Assembly (NCBI GenBank): GCA_003565625.1
Contig: PXBD01000031.1
Span: 1-64,000, forward strand
Origin: Gammaproteobacteria bacterium
GTDB lineage: Bacteria; Pseudomonadota; Gammaproteobacteria; Xanthomonadales; Wenzhouxiangellaceae
Direction: 5' to 3'
Length of the DNA stretch: 64,000 bases
In this document: positions 44,440 through 55,565 of the stretch, piece after piece
Layout: each line of letters starts with the position of its first letter
Numbering within the stretch: the stretch's first letter is position 1
Position numbers and translations under genes: made by a program
Notes under the pieces: generated by a model
Told to the model about the DNA's origin: nothing
The model's input: the letters and a program-made list of their open reading frames with translations, nothing else
Database searches by the model: none

Positions 44440-45450
44440 TCACTGGGGTTCCGGCGCGGCCGGCTCGATCTCGGCTTGCGGGTCTGGCTGCAGGTCAGGC
44501 CCTGGGTCTGGCTGCAGGTCAGGCCCTGGGTCCGGCGCCTGCTCCGGATCGGAAGGCGGATCCGGATCCAGCAACTCACCCTCCCGAACCGGTGGCGGGC
44601 GCCCACCGAGCAAAAGGCTCAGCAATCGATGGACGCGCTGACGCAGGTCGCGCCGGTCCACGATCTGGTCGATGGCGCCCTTGGCGAGCAGGAATTCACT
44701 GCGCTGGAACCCGTCCGGCAGCTTCTCGCGCACGGTCTGCTCGATGACCCGCGGACCGGCAAAACCGATCAGAGCATTCGGCTCGGCCAGGTTGACGTCG
44801 CCCAACATGCCCAGGCTGGCCGAGACCCCACCGGTGGTAGGGTGGGTGAGGACGGAAATATAGGGCAGCCGGGCCTCGGCCATGCGCGCAAGACCAGCCG
44901 CGGTCTTGGACATCTGCAGCAGGGAAAACAGCCCTTCTTGCATGCGTGCCCCGCCGGATGCGGAAAAACAGACCAGCGGCAGCTCGTGTTCGAGGCAGGC
45001 ATTGACGCCCGTTATGAATCGCTCGCCGACCACCGAGCCCATCGAGCCGGCCATGAAGCGGAAATCGAACGCGCAGGCGACCAGCTCCAGGTCCAGCAAA
45101 CGCCCCCGCATGACCACCAGCGCGTCCTTTTCGCCGGTGGCCTTCTGGGTCGAGACCAGGCGCTCGCGGTACTTGCGCGTATCGCGGAACCGAAGCACAT
45201 CGACCGGCGCCAGCGCTGCCCCGAGTTCCACGCCGCTGTCTGCGTCCAGAAAAGTCTGCAGACGCGCCCGACCCGACAACGCCATATGATGGTTGCACTT
45301 GGGGCAGACCTGCAGATTGCGCTCCAGCTCAGGCTGATACAACACCGCATCACAGGCCTTGCATTTGGTCCATAGACCATCCGGCACCTTGCGGCTGCTG
45401 CCGCCTTCGGTGCGAATGCGGCCGGGCATCAGTTTCTGGAACCAGCTCAT
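44440..45450 (-). CDS. accD: Acetyl-CoA carboxylase carboxyltransferase subunit β
   Basis: A 336-residue subunit of the enzyme making malonyl-CoA for fatty acids. The zinc ribbon is [23 protein letters not shown], and [14 protein letters not shown] and [17 protein letters not shown] are catalytic-domain blocks. Beyond the usual end of the family the protein carries about 40 extra residues rich in Pro, Asp and Glu with the duplicated unit PGPDLQPD. The gene follows trpA by 1 bp and precedes folC. Confidence 0.97.
   Translation of the reverse strand: MSWFQKLMPGRIRTEGGSSRKVPDGLWTKCKACDAVLYQPELERNLQVCPKCNHHMALSGRARLQTFLDADSGVELGAALAPVDVLRFRDTRKYRERLVSTQKATGEKDALVVMRGRLLDLELVACAFDFRFMAGSMGSVVGERFITGVNACLEHELPLVCFSASGGARMQEGLFSLLQMSKTAAGLARMAEARLPYISVLTHPTTGGVSASLGMLGDVNLAEPNALIGFAGPRVIEQTVREKLPDGFQRSEFLLAKGAIDQIVDRRDLRQRVHRLLSLLLGGRPPPVREGELLDPDPPSDPEQAPDPGPDLQPDPGPDLQPDPQAEIEPAAPEPQ
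44480..44527 (-). repeat. 24-bp tandem duplication inside accD
   Basis: Two identical 24-bp units, in frame, encode the repeated PGPDLQPD-type motif in the C-terminal tail of AccD. Confidence 0.95.
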
Positions 45451-45451
45451 C

Positions 45452-46281
45452 TCAGGCGCTGACCACGCGTTCCTCGGAAGCTGCGACCGCATCCATGGCC
45501 GATCGCACCGCGCCCAGGTACTCGCGGGTGATTTCGGCGGCCTGTTCCGGGCTGTCGCAGGCATCCAGCCGATCGACCAGGGCCGAACCAATGACCACAC
45601 CGTCGGCGCAGCGTGCAACCGCCGCGGCCTGTTCCGGCTCGCGGATGCCGAAACCCACCGCAACCGGTAGCTCGGTAGCCTGGCGAATCCGCTTCACGGC
45701 AGGATCAAGAGAAGCCAGGTCCAGGGTCGCGGCGCCGGTCACGCCCTTGATGGAGACGTAGTACACAAAGCCTCCAGCGAGTCGGGCAGTCCGGGCCAGG
45801 CGGCGATCCGTGGTGGTCGGGGCGACCAGAAACACCTGGTGCAAGCCCCGCCCGGCCAGCTCGGCGCGAAGCTCATCGGCCTCATCGGCCGGGCAGTCGA
45901 CGATGAGGAGAGCATCCACGCCGGCCTGCGCCGCTTCCTGGGCAAAGCGGGCCACACCGCGGCGTTCGATGGGATTGGTGTAGCCCATGAGCACGATCGG
46001 GGTGTCGCAGTCCCGTTGCCGGAACTCGGCCACCATCTCCAGCACCCGATCCAGGTTCATGCCCTGATCGAGCGCGCGCGCGCACGCGTTCTGGATCACC
46101 GGGCCGTCCGCCATGACGTCGGAGAACGGCATGCCGAGCTCCAGCAGGTCCGCGCCCGCGGCCACGGCGGCATGGAGGATGGCCACCGAGGCCTCCGGGC
46201 TGGGATGACCGGCGGTGATGTAGGGAATAAGAGCCGTGCGACCGCTGTCGGCCAGGGCCCGGAAACGTTGGTCAATGCGGT

Positions 46282-46285
<4 letters not shown>
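45452..46285 (-). CDS. trpA: Tryptophan synthase α subunit
   Basis: A 277-residue TIM-barrel subunit. [32 protein letters not shown] (with the catalytic Glu and Asp) and [14 protein letters not shown] are diagnostic. The start is TTG at 46283-46285, overlapping the trpB stop codon (TTGA). Confidence 0.97.
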
Positions 46286-47497
<1,212 letters not shown>

Positions 47498-47505
<8 letters not shown>

Positions 47506-48103
47506 GTCTGACCGCCTTGATGAATTCCTGCATTTGCTTATGATCCTTGATTCCGGCCGCAATCTCCACCCCGCTGGACACATCCACGGCATCGGGACAA
47601 AGCCGTCGGCATGCCTCGGCCACGTTCTGCGGGGCCAGTCCGCCAGCCAGAATCCAGGGCCTGTCCAGTGGTGGCACCCGATCCCAGTCAAATACCTTCC
47701 CAGACCCGCCCAGCTTGCCTTCACCGTGTGAATCAAGCAACAAGGCATCGGCCTGGCGGTAGCGTTTCCAGTCCGGCAGCGCGTCACCGCCCATCGCCAG
47801 GGCCTTGATCCAGGGTCGGCCGAACTGGCGACAGTAATCTGGCTCTTCGTCGCCGTGAAACTGCAGACAGTCCAGCGCCACCTCGGCCAGCACTTGAGCG
47901 ACTTGGTCGGCAGCGGCATCCACGAACAAACCCACCCTGGTCACGAATGGCGGCAAGGCACGGCAGATACGGTCCGCCTGCTCGATCGTTACCGCGCGCG
48001 AACTGGCGCGGACAAAGACCAGGCCGATCGCGTCTGCGCCGGCCGCAGCAGCGGCTTGCGCGTCCTCTCGCCGGGTGATACCGCAAATCTTGATTCGAAT
48101 CAT
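47498..48103 (-). CDS. trpF: Phosphoribosylanthranilate isomerase
   Basis: A 201-residue TIM barrel. It starts [15 protein letters not shown] with the catalytic Cys, and [19 protein letters not shown] is the phosphate-binding end. It is a stand-alone TrpF, not fused to TrpC, and is the first gene of trpFBA. Confidence 0.97.
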
Positions 48104-48116
48104 GAGGGCCTACATT

Positions 48117-48893
48117 CTACGGAAAACCGACTTCGATGCCGGTCGGCAGTTCCGGAAAATCGGGGTAGGCGGGAGCGAGGAAATACAAGCCCTCGGCCGG
48201 CGCCGTGACCGCTGCGGCTGAACGACCTCGCTGGGCCAGCAGCTCGCTGATCCACTGCGGTGGTTTCTGCCCCTGGCCCACGGCAATCAACGCACCGGCC
48301 AGGTTGCGCACCATGTGATACACAAACGCATTGGCTTCGATCTCGAACCGGATTTCGTGACCCTGGCGAGCCACGCTGGCGGAATACACCGTCCGCACCG
48401 GCGAGCGTGCCTGGCACCCGGCCGCCCGGAAACTGGAAAAATCCTGCTCTCCGAGCAGACGCTGGGCTGCTGCGTGCATTAACGCGGCATCGAGCGGCCG
48501 CCGCACCCAGGCCACGCGGCCGCGCTCGATGGCGGGGCGGACCCAGCGGTTGAGAATGCGATATCGATAAGCCCGTCTGCGGGCCGAAAAACGCGCGTGG
48601 AACTGTTCCGGCACCGGCCGAACCCAAAGGACCGTGATGCCCGCCCGCAAGACGGTATTGGCGCCCAGCACCCAGCTGCGCTCGGAGCGCTGAGCGTGGG
48701 TTTCGAAGTGCACCACCTGGCAGCGGGCATGCACGCCGGTGTCGGTGCGCCCGGCACAGTGAACCTGCAGCGAATGATCAGCGACCCGGCCCAGCGCCTC
48801 TTCCAGACATTCCTGCACCGTCGGCGCCTGACGCTGGCGTTGCCAGCCGTAAAAACCACTGCCGTCGTATTCCACTCCGGCAGCCAGACGCAT
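48117..48893 (-). CDS. truA: tRNA pseudouridine(38-40) synthase
   Basis: A 258-residue enzyme that modifies the anticodon stem. The catalytic Asp is in CAGRTDTGVHA, the start is GVEYDGSGFYGWQRQ, and YRYRILNR and MVRNLAGALIAVG are further family blocks. It lies 4 bp after fimV and 13 bp before trpF. Confidence 0.97.
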   Translation of the reverse strand: MRLAAGVEYDGSGFYGWQRQRQAPTVQECLEEALGRVADHSLQVHCAGRTDTGVHARCQVVHFETHAQRSERSWVLGANTVLRAGITVLWVRPVPEQFHARFSARRRAYRYRILNRWVRPAIERGRVAWVRRPLDAALMHAAAQRLLGEQDFSSFRAAGCQARSPVRTVYSASVARQGHEIRFEIEANAFVYHMVRNLAGALIAVGQGQKPPQWISELLAQRGRSAAAVTAPAEGLYFLAPAYPDFPELPTGIEVGFP

Positions 48894-48897
48894 GGAT

Positions 48898-51381
48898 TCA
48901 GGCCAGCCGATCGATCAGCTTCTGGGCCTGCTCGCGCTGTGCATCGGAACCATCGGCCAGGATTTCCTCGAGCAGCGTGCGCGCAGAGTCCGGATCCTCC
49001 ATGGAGATATAGGCCCGGGCCAGGTCGAGCTTGACCTCCGCATCCTCGTCGCTGAGCGCGGCCTCCTCGGCCTTGGCTGGTTCCTCTACCTCGTCGGTAG
49101 CGGTTGATTCGGCCGGCAGGGATGCATCCAGTTCCGGCGTGGACGGCTCATCCGCGCTTACCTCAAGGCCGTCTGAGTCTTCTGGGCCCTCAGGAGCCGC
49201 ACCGTCGTCGGCCGAGTCCTCCATTTCGAACGACTCCAGGAAAGCATCCAGGCTCCGTTCATCGTCGAGCCCTTCCTCGTTTTGGCCGGCGTTTTCATCA
49301 GCGTTTTGGCCGGCGTTTTCATCAGCGGAAAACGTTGGCGATTCAGTCTCCGCGGCTGAGGGTGAGGCCGAATCCGGGTCTGCCTCAGTGGCGTCCAGCG
49401 CATCCTGCCCGTCGGTTTTTTCGTCAAAGCCGTCGAGGTCGAAATCCAGGGTCAGGGGCTCATGGTCCTCGACCGGCCGCTCGGACTCTGCACCCGAATC
49501 ACCCGCCTCGTCCTCGGAGAACAATGCATTCAGATCGTCATCCTCGAGGGTAAGACCAGAGCTTTGCGGTGCTTTCGGGCCCGGTTCAGTCTCGTCGCGT
49601 TCGTCGGGATCGAGCCGGTTGGACAAGCGCGCCAGATCAAGAGCTTCCTCCTCATCAGGCTCGGACGCCTCCATATCGAATACTGGCTCGTCCGGCGCTT
49701 TCTGTTCAGGCTCTTCTGACCGCCCCAGTATGCCGGCCAGCGCGGCCGATTCGACCCCGGAGTCCGATTTCGGCGGATCGGCGGCGGCCTCTTCCTCGGA
49801 CCAGGCCGGCTCTGGCTCAGGCATCGGCGCCGCGACGGGCCGGGCCGGCGACGGCGCCGGTTGCGTCGGTACCGGAGGCGGCTCGGAAGCCGGCTCCTGT
49901 TCTGCGCTCAGCGCCGCCCGGCGACGGCGCAGGACCATCGCGACCAGCAGCACAACGAACACGGCGGCCAGCGCAGCGGCCAGATGCCACATCCAGCGCT
50001 CGAGGAAGGTCTGCGGCGCTTCGGTCGGCTGCTCGGCAGGTGCGGGTTCCGCCTGCGGCGGGTCGGCCAGGGCGGCTTCCCGAGCCGCGATCTGCTCGGC
50101 TTCACGGGCCTGGCGGGCCTGACGCAACTGCTGTTCGAATAGCGCCAGATCCTCGCTGGCAACCATCAGGCCACCGGCGTCGGCCGACTCGATCGCCTGG
50201 CGTATGCGTTCTGCCAACGCTTCGGTTGTGGCCGTCTCCAGCCCTTCGGCGGCCATGGCACTCTCGATTTCCTGCAAACGACCAGCCAGACGCTCGCGCT
50301 CTGCGCCCAGCGCCGCTGCCTCGGCGACAATGTCTTCGTCCGGCGGGGTCAGTTCCAGTCGCGGCATGGATTCCACATCCACCCCCGGTTCAGACTCCGC
50401 GCTTTCAGTCACCGCGGGCTCTTCTTCCACCATCGGCGCAACATCACCAGGTTCGGCTTCCGCGGCCTCCGTCTCGGCTTGGGCCGGTGCCTCGGGCTCA
50501 GGCTCCAGCGCTGGCGCTGGTTCATCAATCTCTGGCGGCGGCGGAGCCGCACGCCCGGCCCGCCAGGCGTCGGTCTGGGCCTGCATTCTGCGCGCAGCCT
50601 CGGATGCCGGGATGGCGCGCGCCGCAGCGGCCTCCGGCATAGCCAGGCGCGCACCCTGACGCAGACGGTTGACATTGGCATTCATGAACGCATCCGGGTT
50701 GCGCTCGAAAATGGCCAGCATGGCCTGGTTCATGGTCAGTTCGGGGTCCGGGCGCCAGTCGGCAGCGATGGCCCACAGCGTCTGCCCACGCTGTACCACC
50801 ATCGCCGCCGCAGGGTAACGCTCCGGCATCGGTTCCGGTCGGGCCGGGCTGGCCGGTTCAGTCTCCGGGACGACCGACGGGGCCGGTTCCGGCGGTCGCG
50901 CGGGCTCGGTCGGGATCGACGGGGCCGGCTCTTCGCGACGCCGAATGGTCGGGGCTACCGGCACCGCCGGCGGGTCGAGGAACATGGTGTACTCACGCAG
51001 CATGCGGCCGCTGGACCAGCGCACGTTGACCAGCACCTGGACAAAGGGATCAGCGACCGGTCGTTGCGATCGCAGGCGCAGCACGGGCGGGTCGAGGCTG
51101 TCGTCTACAACGAGGCTGAGCCCCAGTGCCAGCGCCTCGGTGGGCACACCCAGGCGGGCATGATCTTCGGCCGAAGCAACCGAGGCCTCGAGACTGTCAA
51201 GCGCCGACGGACTGGGTTGCAGCAGCGAAATCCGTGCCTCCAAGGTCTGTCCCAGGAACGAATCCACCCTCGCCTCACCAAGCCCCAGACCAGCCCATCC
51301 CGACGGACTCAAGGCCAGCAGGATCGCCACCAGAACGACCGGCCATGCCGGAGTCTTGCATCGTGCGGCGACTTGTTTCAT
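48898..51381 (-). CDS. fimV: FimV-like cell-pole/peptidoglycan-binding protein
   Basis: An 827-residue protein. A signal peptide (PAWPVVLVAILLALSPSGWA) leads into the FimV N-terminal domain (LGLGEARVDSFLGQTLEARI). A LysM-like segment (VVQRGQTLWAIAADWRPDPE), a coiled-coil stretch, one transmembrane segment (MWHLAAALAAVFVVLLVAMV), a long acidic cytoplasmic region and a C-terminal FimV helix-turn-helix (EVKLDLARAYISMEDPDSAR) follow. In Pseudomonas, FimV organises the pole for type IV pili. The position asd–fimV–truA is conserved. Confidence 0.95.
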   Translation of the reverse strand: MKQVAARCKTPAWPVVLVAILLALSPSGWAGLGLGEARVDSFLGQTLEARISLLQPSPSALDSLEASVASAEDHARLGVPTEALALGLSLVVDDSLDPPVLRLRSQRPVADPFVQVLVNVRWSSGRMLREYTMFLDPPAVPVAPTIRRREEPAPSIPTEPARPPEPAPSVVPETEPASPARPEPMPERYPAAAMVVQRGQTLWAIAADWRPDPELTMNQAMLAIFERNPDAFMNANVNRLRQGARLAMPEAAAARAIPASEAARRMQAQTDAWRAGRAAPPPPEIDEPAPALEPEPEAPAQAETEAAEAEPGDVAPMVEEEPAVTESAESEPGVDVESMPRLELTPPDEDIVAEAAALGAERERLAGRLQEIESAMAAEGLETATTEALAERIRQAIESADAGGLMVASEDLALFEQQLRQARQAREAEQIAAREAALADPPQAEPAPAEQPTEAPQTFLERWMWHLAAALAAVFVVLLVAMVLRRRRAALSAEQEPASEPPPVPTQPAPSPARPVAAPMPEPEPAWSEEEAAADPPKSDSGVESAALAGILGRSEEPEQKAPDEPVFDMEASEPDEEEALDLARLSNRLDPDERDETEPGPKAPQSSGLTLEDDDLNALFSEDEAGDSGAESERPVEDHEPLTLDFDLDGFDEKTDGQDALDATEADPDSASPSAAETESPTFSADENAGQNADENAGQNEEGLDDERSLDAFLESFEMEDSADDGAAPEGPEDSDGLEVSADEPSTPELDASLPAESTATDEVEEPAKAEEAALSDEDAEVKLDLARAYISMEDPDSARTLLEEILADGSDAQREQAQKLIDRLA
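49278..49325 (-). repeat. 24-bp tandem duplication inside fimV
   Basis: Two identical 24-bp units encode the repeated DENAGQNA motif in the acidic region. Confidence 0.95.
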
Positions 51382-51424
51382 TTTCTGATCACCCTGTCGG
51401 ACAGCCCCTTGAGCATACCGTGCG

Positions 51425-51433
51425 AGTATAGCA
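51425..51433 (-). promoter_or_regulatory. Extended -10 promoter of fimV
   Basis: The reverse strand reads TGCTATACT, an extended -10 element (TGn-TATACT), about 44 bp before the fimV ATG. No good -35 element is seen. AGGG lies about 8 nt before the start codon. Confidence 0.5.
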
Positions 51434-51514
51434 ATCCCGGCACTCAAGACTCATGCCCGGTTTCAACATCTTTCCGAAGGGCCAAAAGACTGGATCCGGA
51501 AGTGCCGCGACAGG

Positions 51515-52543
51515 CTACTGGCCAAGGCCCCTGGCGGCCAGGTATTCGGCGATCTGAACGGCATTGAGTGCCGCCCCCTTGCGCACGTTATCGGCCACCA
51601 CCCACAGATCCAGACCCTGCGGATGCGACAGGTCACGCCGGATTCTGCCGACGAATACACCGTCCTTGCCGGCCGCGTGGGTCAGCGGCGTGACGCGCTC
51701 GGGCGCATCAGCCAGCACGACACCGGGGGCATCAGCGAGCACCTGGCGAACTTCATCAAGTTCGAACGGCTGATCCGTTTCCAGGTGCACGGCTTCGCCA
51801 TGGCCCATGAAAACCGGCACCCGAACCGCGGTGGCGTTGACCGCGATGTCTTCATCGCCGAAAATCTTGCGCGTTTCGCGGTGCATCTTCATTTCTTCCC
51901 TGGTGTAGCCGTTGTCTTCAAGGACGTCGATTTCGGCGATGATATTAAAAGCGATCGGGGCCTTGAACACCTTGGGCTCGGGCTCGCGGAAATTGAAGCG
52001 GTCTGCGCTCTGGCGACCGAGCTCCTCCATGGCACTCTTGCCGGCACCGGAGACCGACTGGTAGGTCGCCACGTTGATGCGGCGAATACCCCAGCGCCGG
52101 TAAATCGGCGCAATCGCCACCAGCATCTGGATGGTTGAGCAGTTGGGATTGGCAATGATGCCGCCGCCCTGGAAATCATCCAGGATGGCGCCGTTGACTT
52201 CCGGCACCACCAGCGGCACGGCCGGAGCCAGGCGAAAATGGGACGTATTGTCAATCACGACACAGCCGGCTTCGGCCGCGCGCGGGGCGTGTTCGGCCGA
52301 AACCGAGCCGCCGGCCGAAAACAAGGCGAAGTCGCAGCCGGAAAAATCAAACTCTGCCAGGTCGTCAACGACCAGCGACCGGCGCCCGAAACTGACTTCA
52401 CGCCCGACCGAACGCGCGCTGGCCAGTGCCACGACCTCGGCCGCCGGAAATTTGCGCTCGGCCAGAATATCGAGCATCGCTTCGCCGACGGCGCCGGTGG
52501 CACCGACCACGGCAACACGGTAAGCGTCTTTGCGGGTTGTCAT
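51515..52543 (-). CDS. asd: Aspartate-semialdehyde dehydrogenase
   Basis: A 342-residue NADPH enzyme shared by lysine, threonine and methionine synthesis and by diaminopimelate for the cell wall. It starts RVAVVGATGAVGEAMLDIL; the catalytic Cys is in IANPNCSTIQMLVA. GAGGT precedes the ATG. It is the first gene of the asd–fimV–…–purF block, with 133 bp before fimV. Confidence 0.97.
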   Translation of the reverse strand: MTTRKDAYRVAVVGATGAVGEAMLDILAERKFPAAEVVALASARSVGREVSFGRRSLVVDDLAEFDFSGCDFALFSAGGSVSAEHAPRAAEAGCVVIDNTSHFRLAPAVPLVVPEVNGAILDDFQGGGIIANPNCSTIQMLVAIAPIYRRWGIRRINVATYQSVSGAGKSAMEELGRQSADRFNFREPEPKVFKAPIAFNIIAEIDVLEDNGYTREEMKMHRETRKIFGDEDIAVNATAVRVPVFMGHGEAVHLETDQPFELDEVRQVLADAPGVVLADAPERVTPLTHAAGKDGVFVGRIRRDLSHPQGLDLWVVADNVRKGAALNAVQIAEYLAARGLGQ

Positions 52544-52582
52544 GAATGGACCTCAAATGAACTTCTGATGTAAGGAAGAACC

Positions 52583-52600
52583 GCAGAGTAACGCAGATGA
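52583..52600 (+). repeat. Dispersed GCAGATGA intergenic repeat, copy 2
   Basis: GCAGAGTAACGCAGATGA, 17 of 18 bases identical to 20766-20783, between asd and aroC. Confidence 0.6.
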
Positions 52601-52640
52601 AGGCCAATTGTTCGCTCAGGCGCGGTCCGGCCGTGCCCGA

Positions 52641-53732
52641 TCAGGTTGGGATGCGCGGCTCTTGCGCTGCCACGTCGCCGCACTGGGCCCGATGCAGCAG
52701 GTAATGATCCATCAGCGTGAGCGCCAGCATGGCCTCGACGATCGGAATGGCGCGGATTCCTACGCACGGATCATGCCGTCCGGTGGTGATGATCTCGGCC
52801 GGTTCGCCTTCGGTATTCACAGTCCGGCCCGGCAGTCGCAGCGAGGACGTCGGCTTGAAAGCCACCGCCACCTCGACCGGCTGCCCGGTCGCAATACCGC
52901 CCAGCACCCCACCGGCGTGATTGGACAGAAAACCATCAGGCGTGATCTCATCGCGATGTTCGGTACCCAACTGCGAAACCGAGTCAAAGCCCGCGCCGAT
53001 CTCTACCCCCTTGACCGCGTTGATGCTCATCATGGCCGCGGCCAGGTCGCCGTCGAGCTTGGCATAAACCGGGGCACCAAGCCCAATCGGCACGCCGGTG
53101 GCACGGGCCTTGACCAGCGCTCCAACCGAATCACCGGACTTCCACAGGCGCTTCATGTAGTCCTCCAGCTCCGGCACACGATCGGCATCCGGGCAGAAAA
53201 ACGGGTTGGTGTTGATGACCGCGGGATCGAATCGGGCATCGCAGACCTCCTCACCGATCTGGGCCAGCCAGCCGGTGATCTCCACCCCCAGGTGGCTTTT
53301 TAGCCACCTGCGCGCCAGCGCCGCGGCGGCCACGCGCATGGCGGTCTCACGAGCCGAGGATCGACCGCCACCGCGGTAGTCGCGAATCCCGTACTTGTGG
53401 TGATAGGTGTAGTCGGCATGACCGGGGCGGAACTGCGCGGCGATCTTCGAGTAATCCTTCGAGCGGGCATCGGTGTTGTAGATCACCAGCGCAATCGGGG
53501 TGCCGGTGGTCTTGCCCTCGAACATTCCGGACAGGATCTGGACCTCTTCTTCCTCGCGCCGCTGCGAGGTCCAGCGGCTTTGGCCAGTCGCGCGGCGCAT
53601 CAGTTCGGCGCGAATTTCCTCGGGCGTGATTTCCAGGCCCGGCGGGAAACCGTCGATCACGCAGCCGATCGCCGGGCCGTGGCTTTCGCCGAAAGTGGTC
53701 ACGCACAGGACTCGGCCGAATGTGTTGCTCAT
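52641..53732 (-). CDS. aroC: Chorismate synthase
   Basis: A 363-residue FMN-dependent last enzyme of the shikimate pathway. [19 protein letters not shown] starts it, [20 protein letters not shown] and [18 protein letters not shown] are signatures, and [20 protein letters not shown] lies near the end. The ATG at 53730-53732 fits the family; the upstream open frame is non-coding repeat sequence. It is flanked on both sides by copies of the GCAGATGA repeat. Confidence 0.98.
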   Translation of the reverse strand: MSNTFGRVLCVTTFGESHGPAIGCVIDGFPPGLEITPEEIRAELMRRATGQSRWTSQRREEEEVQILSGMFEGKTTGTPIALVIYNTDARSKDYSKIAAQFRPGHADYTYHHKYGIRDYRGGGRSSARETAMRVAAAALARRWLKSHLGVEITGWLAQIGEEVCDARFDPAVINTNPFFCPDADRVPELEDYMKRLWKSGDSVGALVKARATGVPIGLGAPVYAKLDGDLAAAMMSINAVKGVEIGAGFDSVSQLGTEHRDEITPDGFLSNHAGGVLGGIATGQPVEVAVAFKPTSSLRLPGRTVNTEGEPAEIITTGRHDPCVGIRAIPIVEAMLALTLMDHYLLHRAQCGDVAAQEPRIPT

Positions 53733-53760
53733 GCTTTGGGCTCGGTAAAGGAAGGAAAGC

Positions 53761-53790
53761 GCAGATGAACGCGGGGAAATGCAGATGAAA
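53761..53790 (+). repeat. Dispersed GCAGATGA intergenic repeat, copies 3 and 4
   Basis: GCAGATGAACGC at 53761 and GCAGATGAAA at 53781 lie in tandem in the 190-bp gap upstream of aroC. Confidence 0.6.
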
Positions 53791-53880
53791 AACCTTTTGC
53801 GGGACGAGAGTGACAAAAGTCAGCGCCGTTAATTCCAACCACCAAACGGGAAGTTATCGCCTGGACTACCAATCCGCGTT

Positions 53881-53902
53881 CCTCAGCGTTCATCTGCGGT
53901 TC
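53881..53902 (-). repeat. Dispersed GCAGATGA intergenic repeat, copy 5 (inverted)
   Basis: The reverse strand reads GAACCGCAGATGAACGCTGA, facing the copies at 53761-53790 in the same gap. Confidence 0.6.
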
Positions 53903-53922
53903 CTCTTCATTTTCCGCCAAGC

Positions 53923-55518
53923 TCACAAATTCGAGTAGTTCGGTCCCGAGCCACCTTCCGGGGTGACCCAGTTGATCACCTGGTAGGGATCAGCGATATC
54001 ACAGGTCTTGCAGTGCACGCAGTTGGCGGCGTTGATCTGAATCCGCTTGCCGTTCTCGTCCTCGACCTTTTCGTAGACATTGGCCGGGCAGAACCGGGTG
54101 CAGGGGTTGCCGTATTCACTCTCACAGCGCGAAAAGCAGACGTCCGGCTCGATGATTTTCAGGTGGATCGGCTGATCCTCGTCATGCTCGGTGGAGGCGA
54201 AATACACCGAGGCCGGGCGATCGCGCGGCGGCAGGTCCCGCTCTACCCAGTCGAAGTCGAACCCGCCCTGCTCGAGCGTGCGGTACTGCGCGTGGTCAGC
54301 GTGATTGGCCAGCGTGCGCGGCAGCTTGCCGGCGGTGACGGTTTCGACCGCAGCAGTGAACATGCCGCGCCACAGACCTTTCTGGAAGCCGGGCCGGATG
54401 TTGCGCACTTTTTTCAGCTCCGCGACCACGGGTGAGGCGCGCAGGCGCGCATCAAAACCCTCGCTGGACAAGTTTTCGGCCAGGTGCTCGGCGGCCAGCA
54501 TGCCCGACCGAAGAGCCTGATGAGTACCCTTGATCTTGGGAACGTTGAGCAACCCGGCCGCGTCACCAATCAGCAGCGCGCCGGGCATTTCAACCCTCGG
54601 CAGCGACTGGTAGCCGCCCTCGACCAGGGCCCGCGCACCAGATGACAGGATCTCGCCACCTTCGAGCAGCGCGTGCATGCTCGGGTGGTGCTTGAACTGC
54701 TGAAAAGCCTCGAACGGAGTAAAGCCGGGGTCCTGGTAGTCCAGGGCGCAGACAAAGCCGACCGCAACGCGGTCTTTGTCGAGGTGGTAGACAAAGCTGC
54801 CGCCGTAGATCGGTTTCGGCAGCGGCCAGCCAACGCTGTGCTGAACCAGGCCCGGCTCGACCCGACCGGCAGGCAACTGCCAGAGCTCCTTCATGCCAAT
54901 GGCATAGGTTTGCGGGTCGGACTCGGCATCCAGGGCGTAACGTGCGATGGCGCGCTTGGTCAAGTGGCCGCGACAGCCTTCGCCCAGCACCGTTACCCGG
55001 GCCCGGATCTCGATCCCCTGGACGTAGCTGTCTTTTTCCTGACCGTCGCGATCCACGCCCATATCGCCAATGACCACACCGCGCACCGCGCCGTGGTCGT
55101 CGTAGCTCAGATCGGCTGCGGCAAAGCCGGGAAACAGGTCGACCCCCAGGGCCTCGGCCTTGGGCGCCAGCCAGGCGCAGGTCGCTCCCAGCGAGACAAT
55201 GAAATTGCCGTGATTGTTCTGCTGCGGCGGAGTGGGCAGCTTGCGCCGGCCGGTTTTCGACAGCAGCAGGAATTCGTCGCGGCCGGCCGGTACGCAGATT
55301 GGCGGTGGGTCATCGCGCCAGCCGGGTACCAGTTCGTCCAGCGGTTCGGGTTCGATCACCGCACCCGACAGGATCTGGGCCCCGATTTCCGAGGCTTTCT
55401 CGATGACGCACACGGCCAGGTCTTCCCGCTTCTGCTTCAAATGCAGGGCGCAGGCGAGACCGGCCGGGCCGGCACCCACCACGACCACGTCGTATTCCAT
55501 GATTTCGCGTTCGCTCAT
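53923..55518 (-). CDS. etfD: Electron transfer flavoprotein–ubiquinone oxidoreductase
   Basis: A 531-residue inner-membrane-associated enzyme passing electrons from ETF to ubiquinone. FAD binding is seen in YDVVVVGAGPAGLACALHLK and LIGDAAGLLNVPKIKG. The C-terminal ferredoxin-like part supplies the 4Fe-4S cysteines (CESEYGNPC, FCPANVYE, CVHCKTC). The end GGSGPNYSNL is typical. An inner ATG six codons downstream is an alternative start. ETF subunit genes are not nearby. Confidence 0.95.
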   Translation of the reverse strand: MSEREIMEYDVVVVGAGPAGLACALHLKQKREDLAVCVIEKASEIGAQILSGAVIEPEPLDELVPGWRDDPPPICVPAGRDEFLLLSKTGRRKLPTPPQQNNHGNFIVSLGATCAWLAPKAEALGVDLFPGFAAADLSYDDHGAVRGVVIGDMGVDRDGQEKDSYVQGIEIRARVTVLGEGCRGHLTKRAIARYALDAESDPQTYAIGMKELWQLPAGRVEPGLVQHSVGWPLPKPIYGGSFVYHLDKDRVAVGFVCALDYQDPGFTPFEAFQQFKHHPSMHALLEGGEILSSGARALVEGGYQSLPRVEMPGALLIGDAAGLLNVPKIKGTHQALRSGMLAAEHLAENLSSEGFDARLRASPVVAELKKVRNIRPGFQKGLWRGMFTAAVETVTAGKLPRTLANHADHAQYRTLEQGGFDFDWVERDLPPRDRPASVYFASTEHDEDQPIHLKIIEPDVCFSRCESEYGNPCTRFCPANVYEKVEDENGKRIQINAANCVHCKTCDIADPYQVINWVTPEGGSGPNYSNL

Positions 55519-55565
55519 AAGGCGGGGACTCTCGCGTTTTTAAACTGGGGGGTCGTCTGAGCCGT

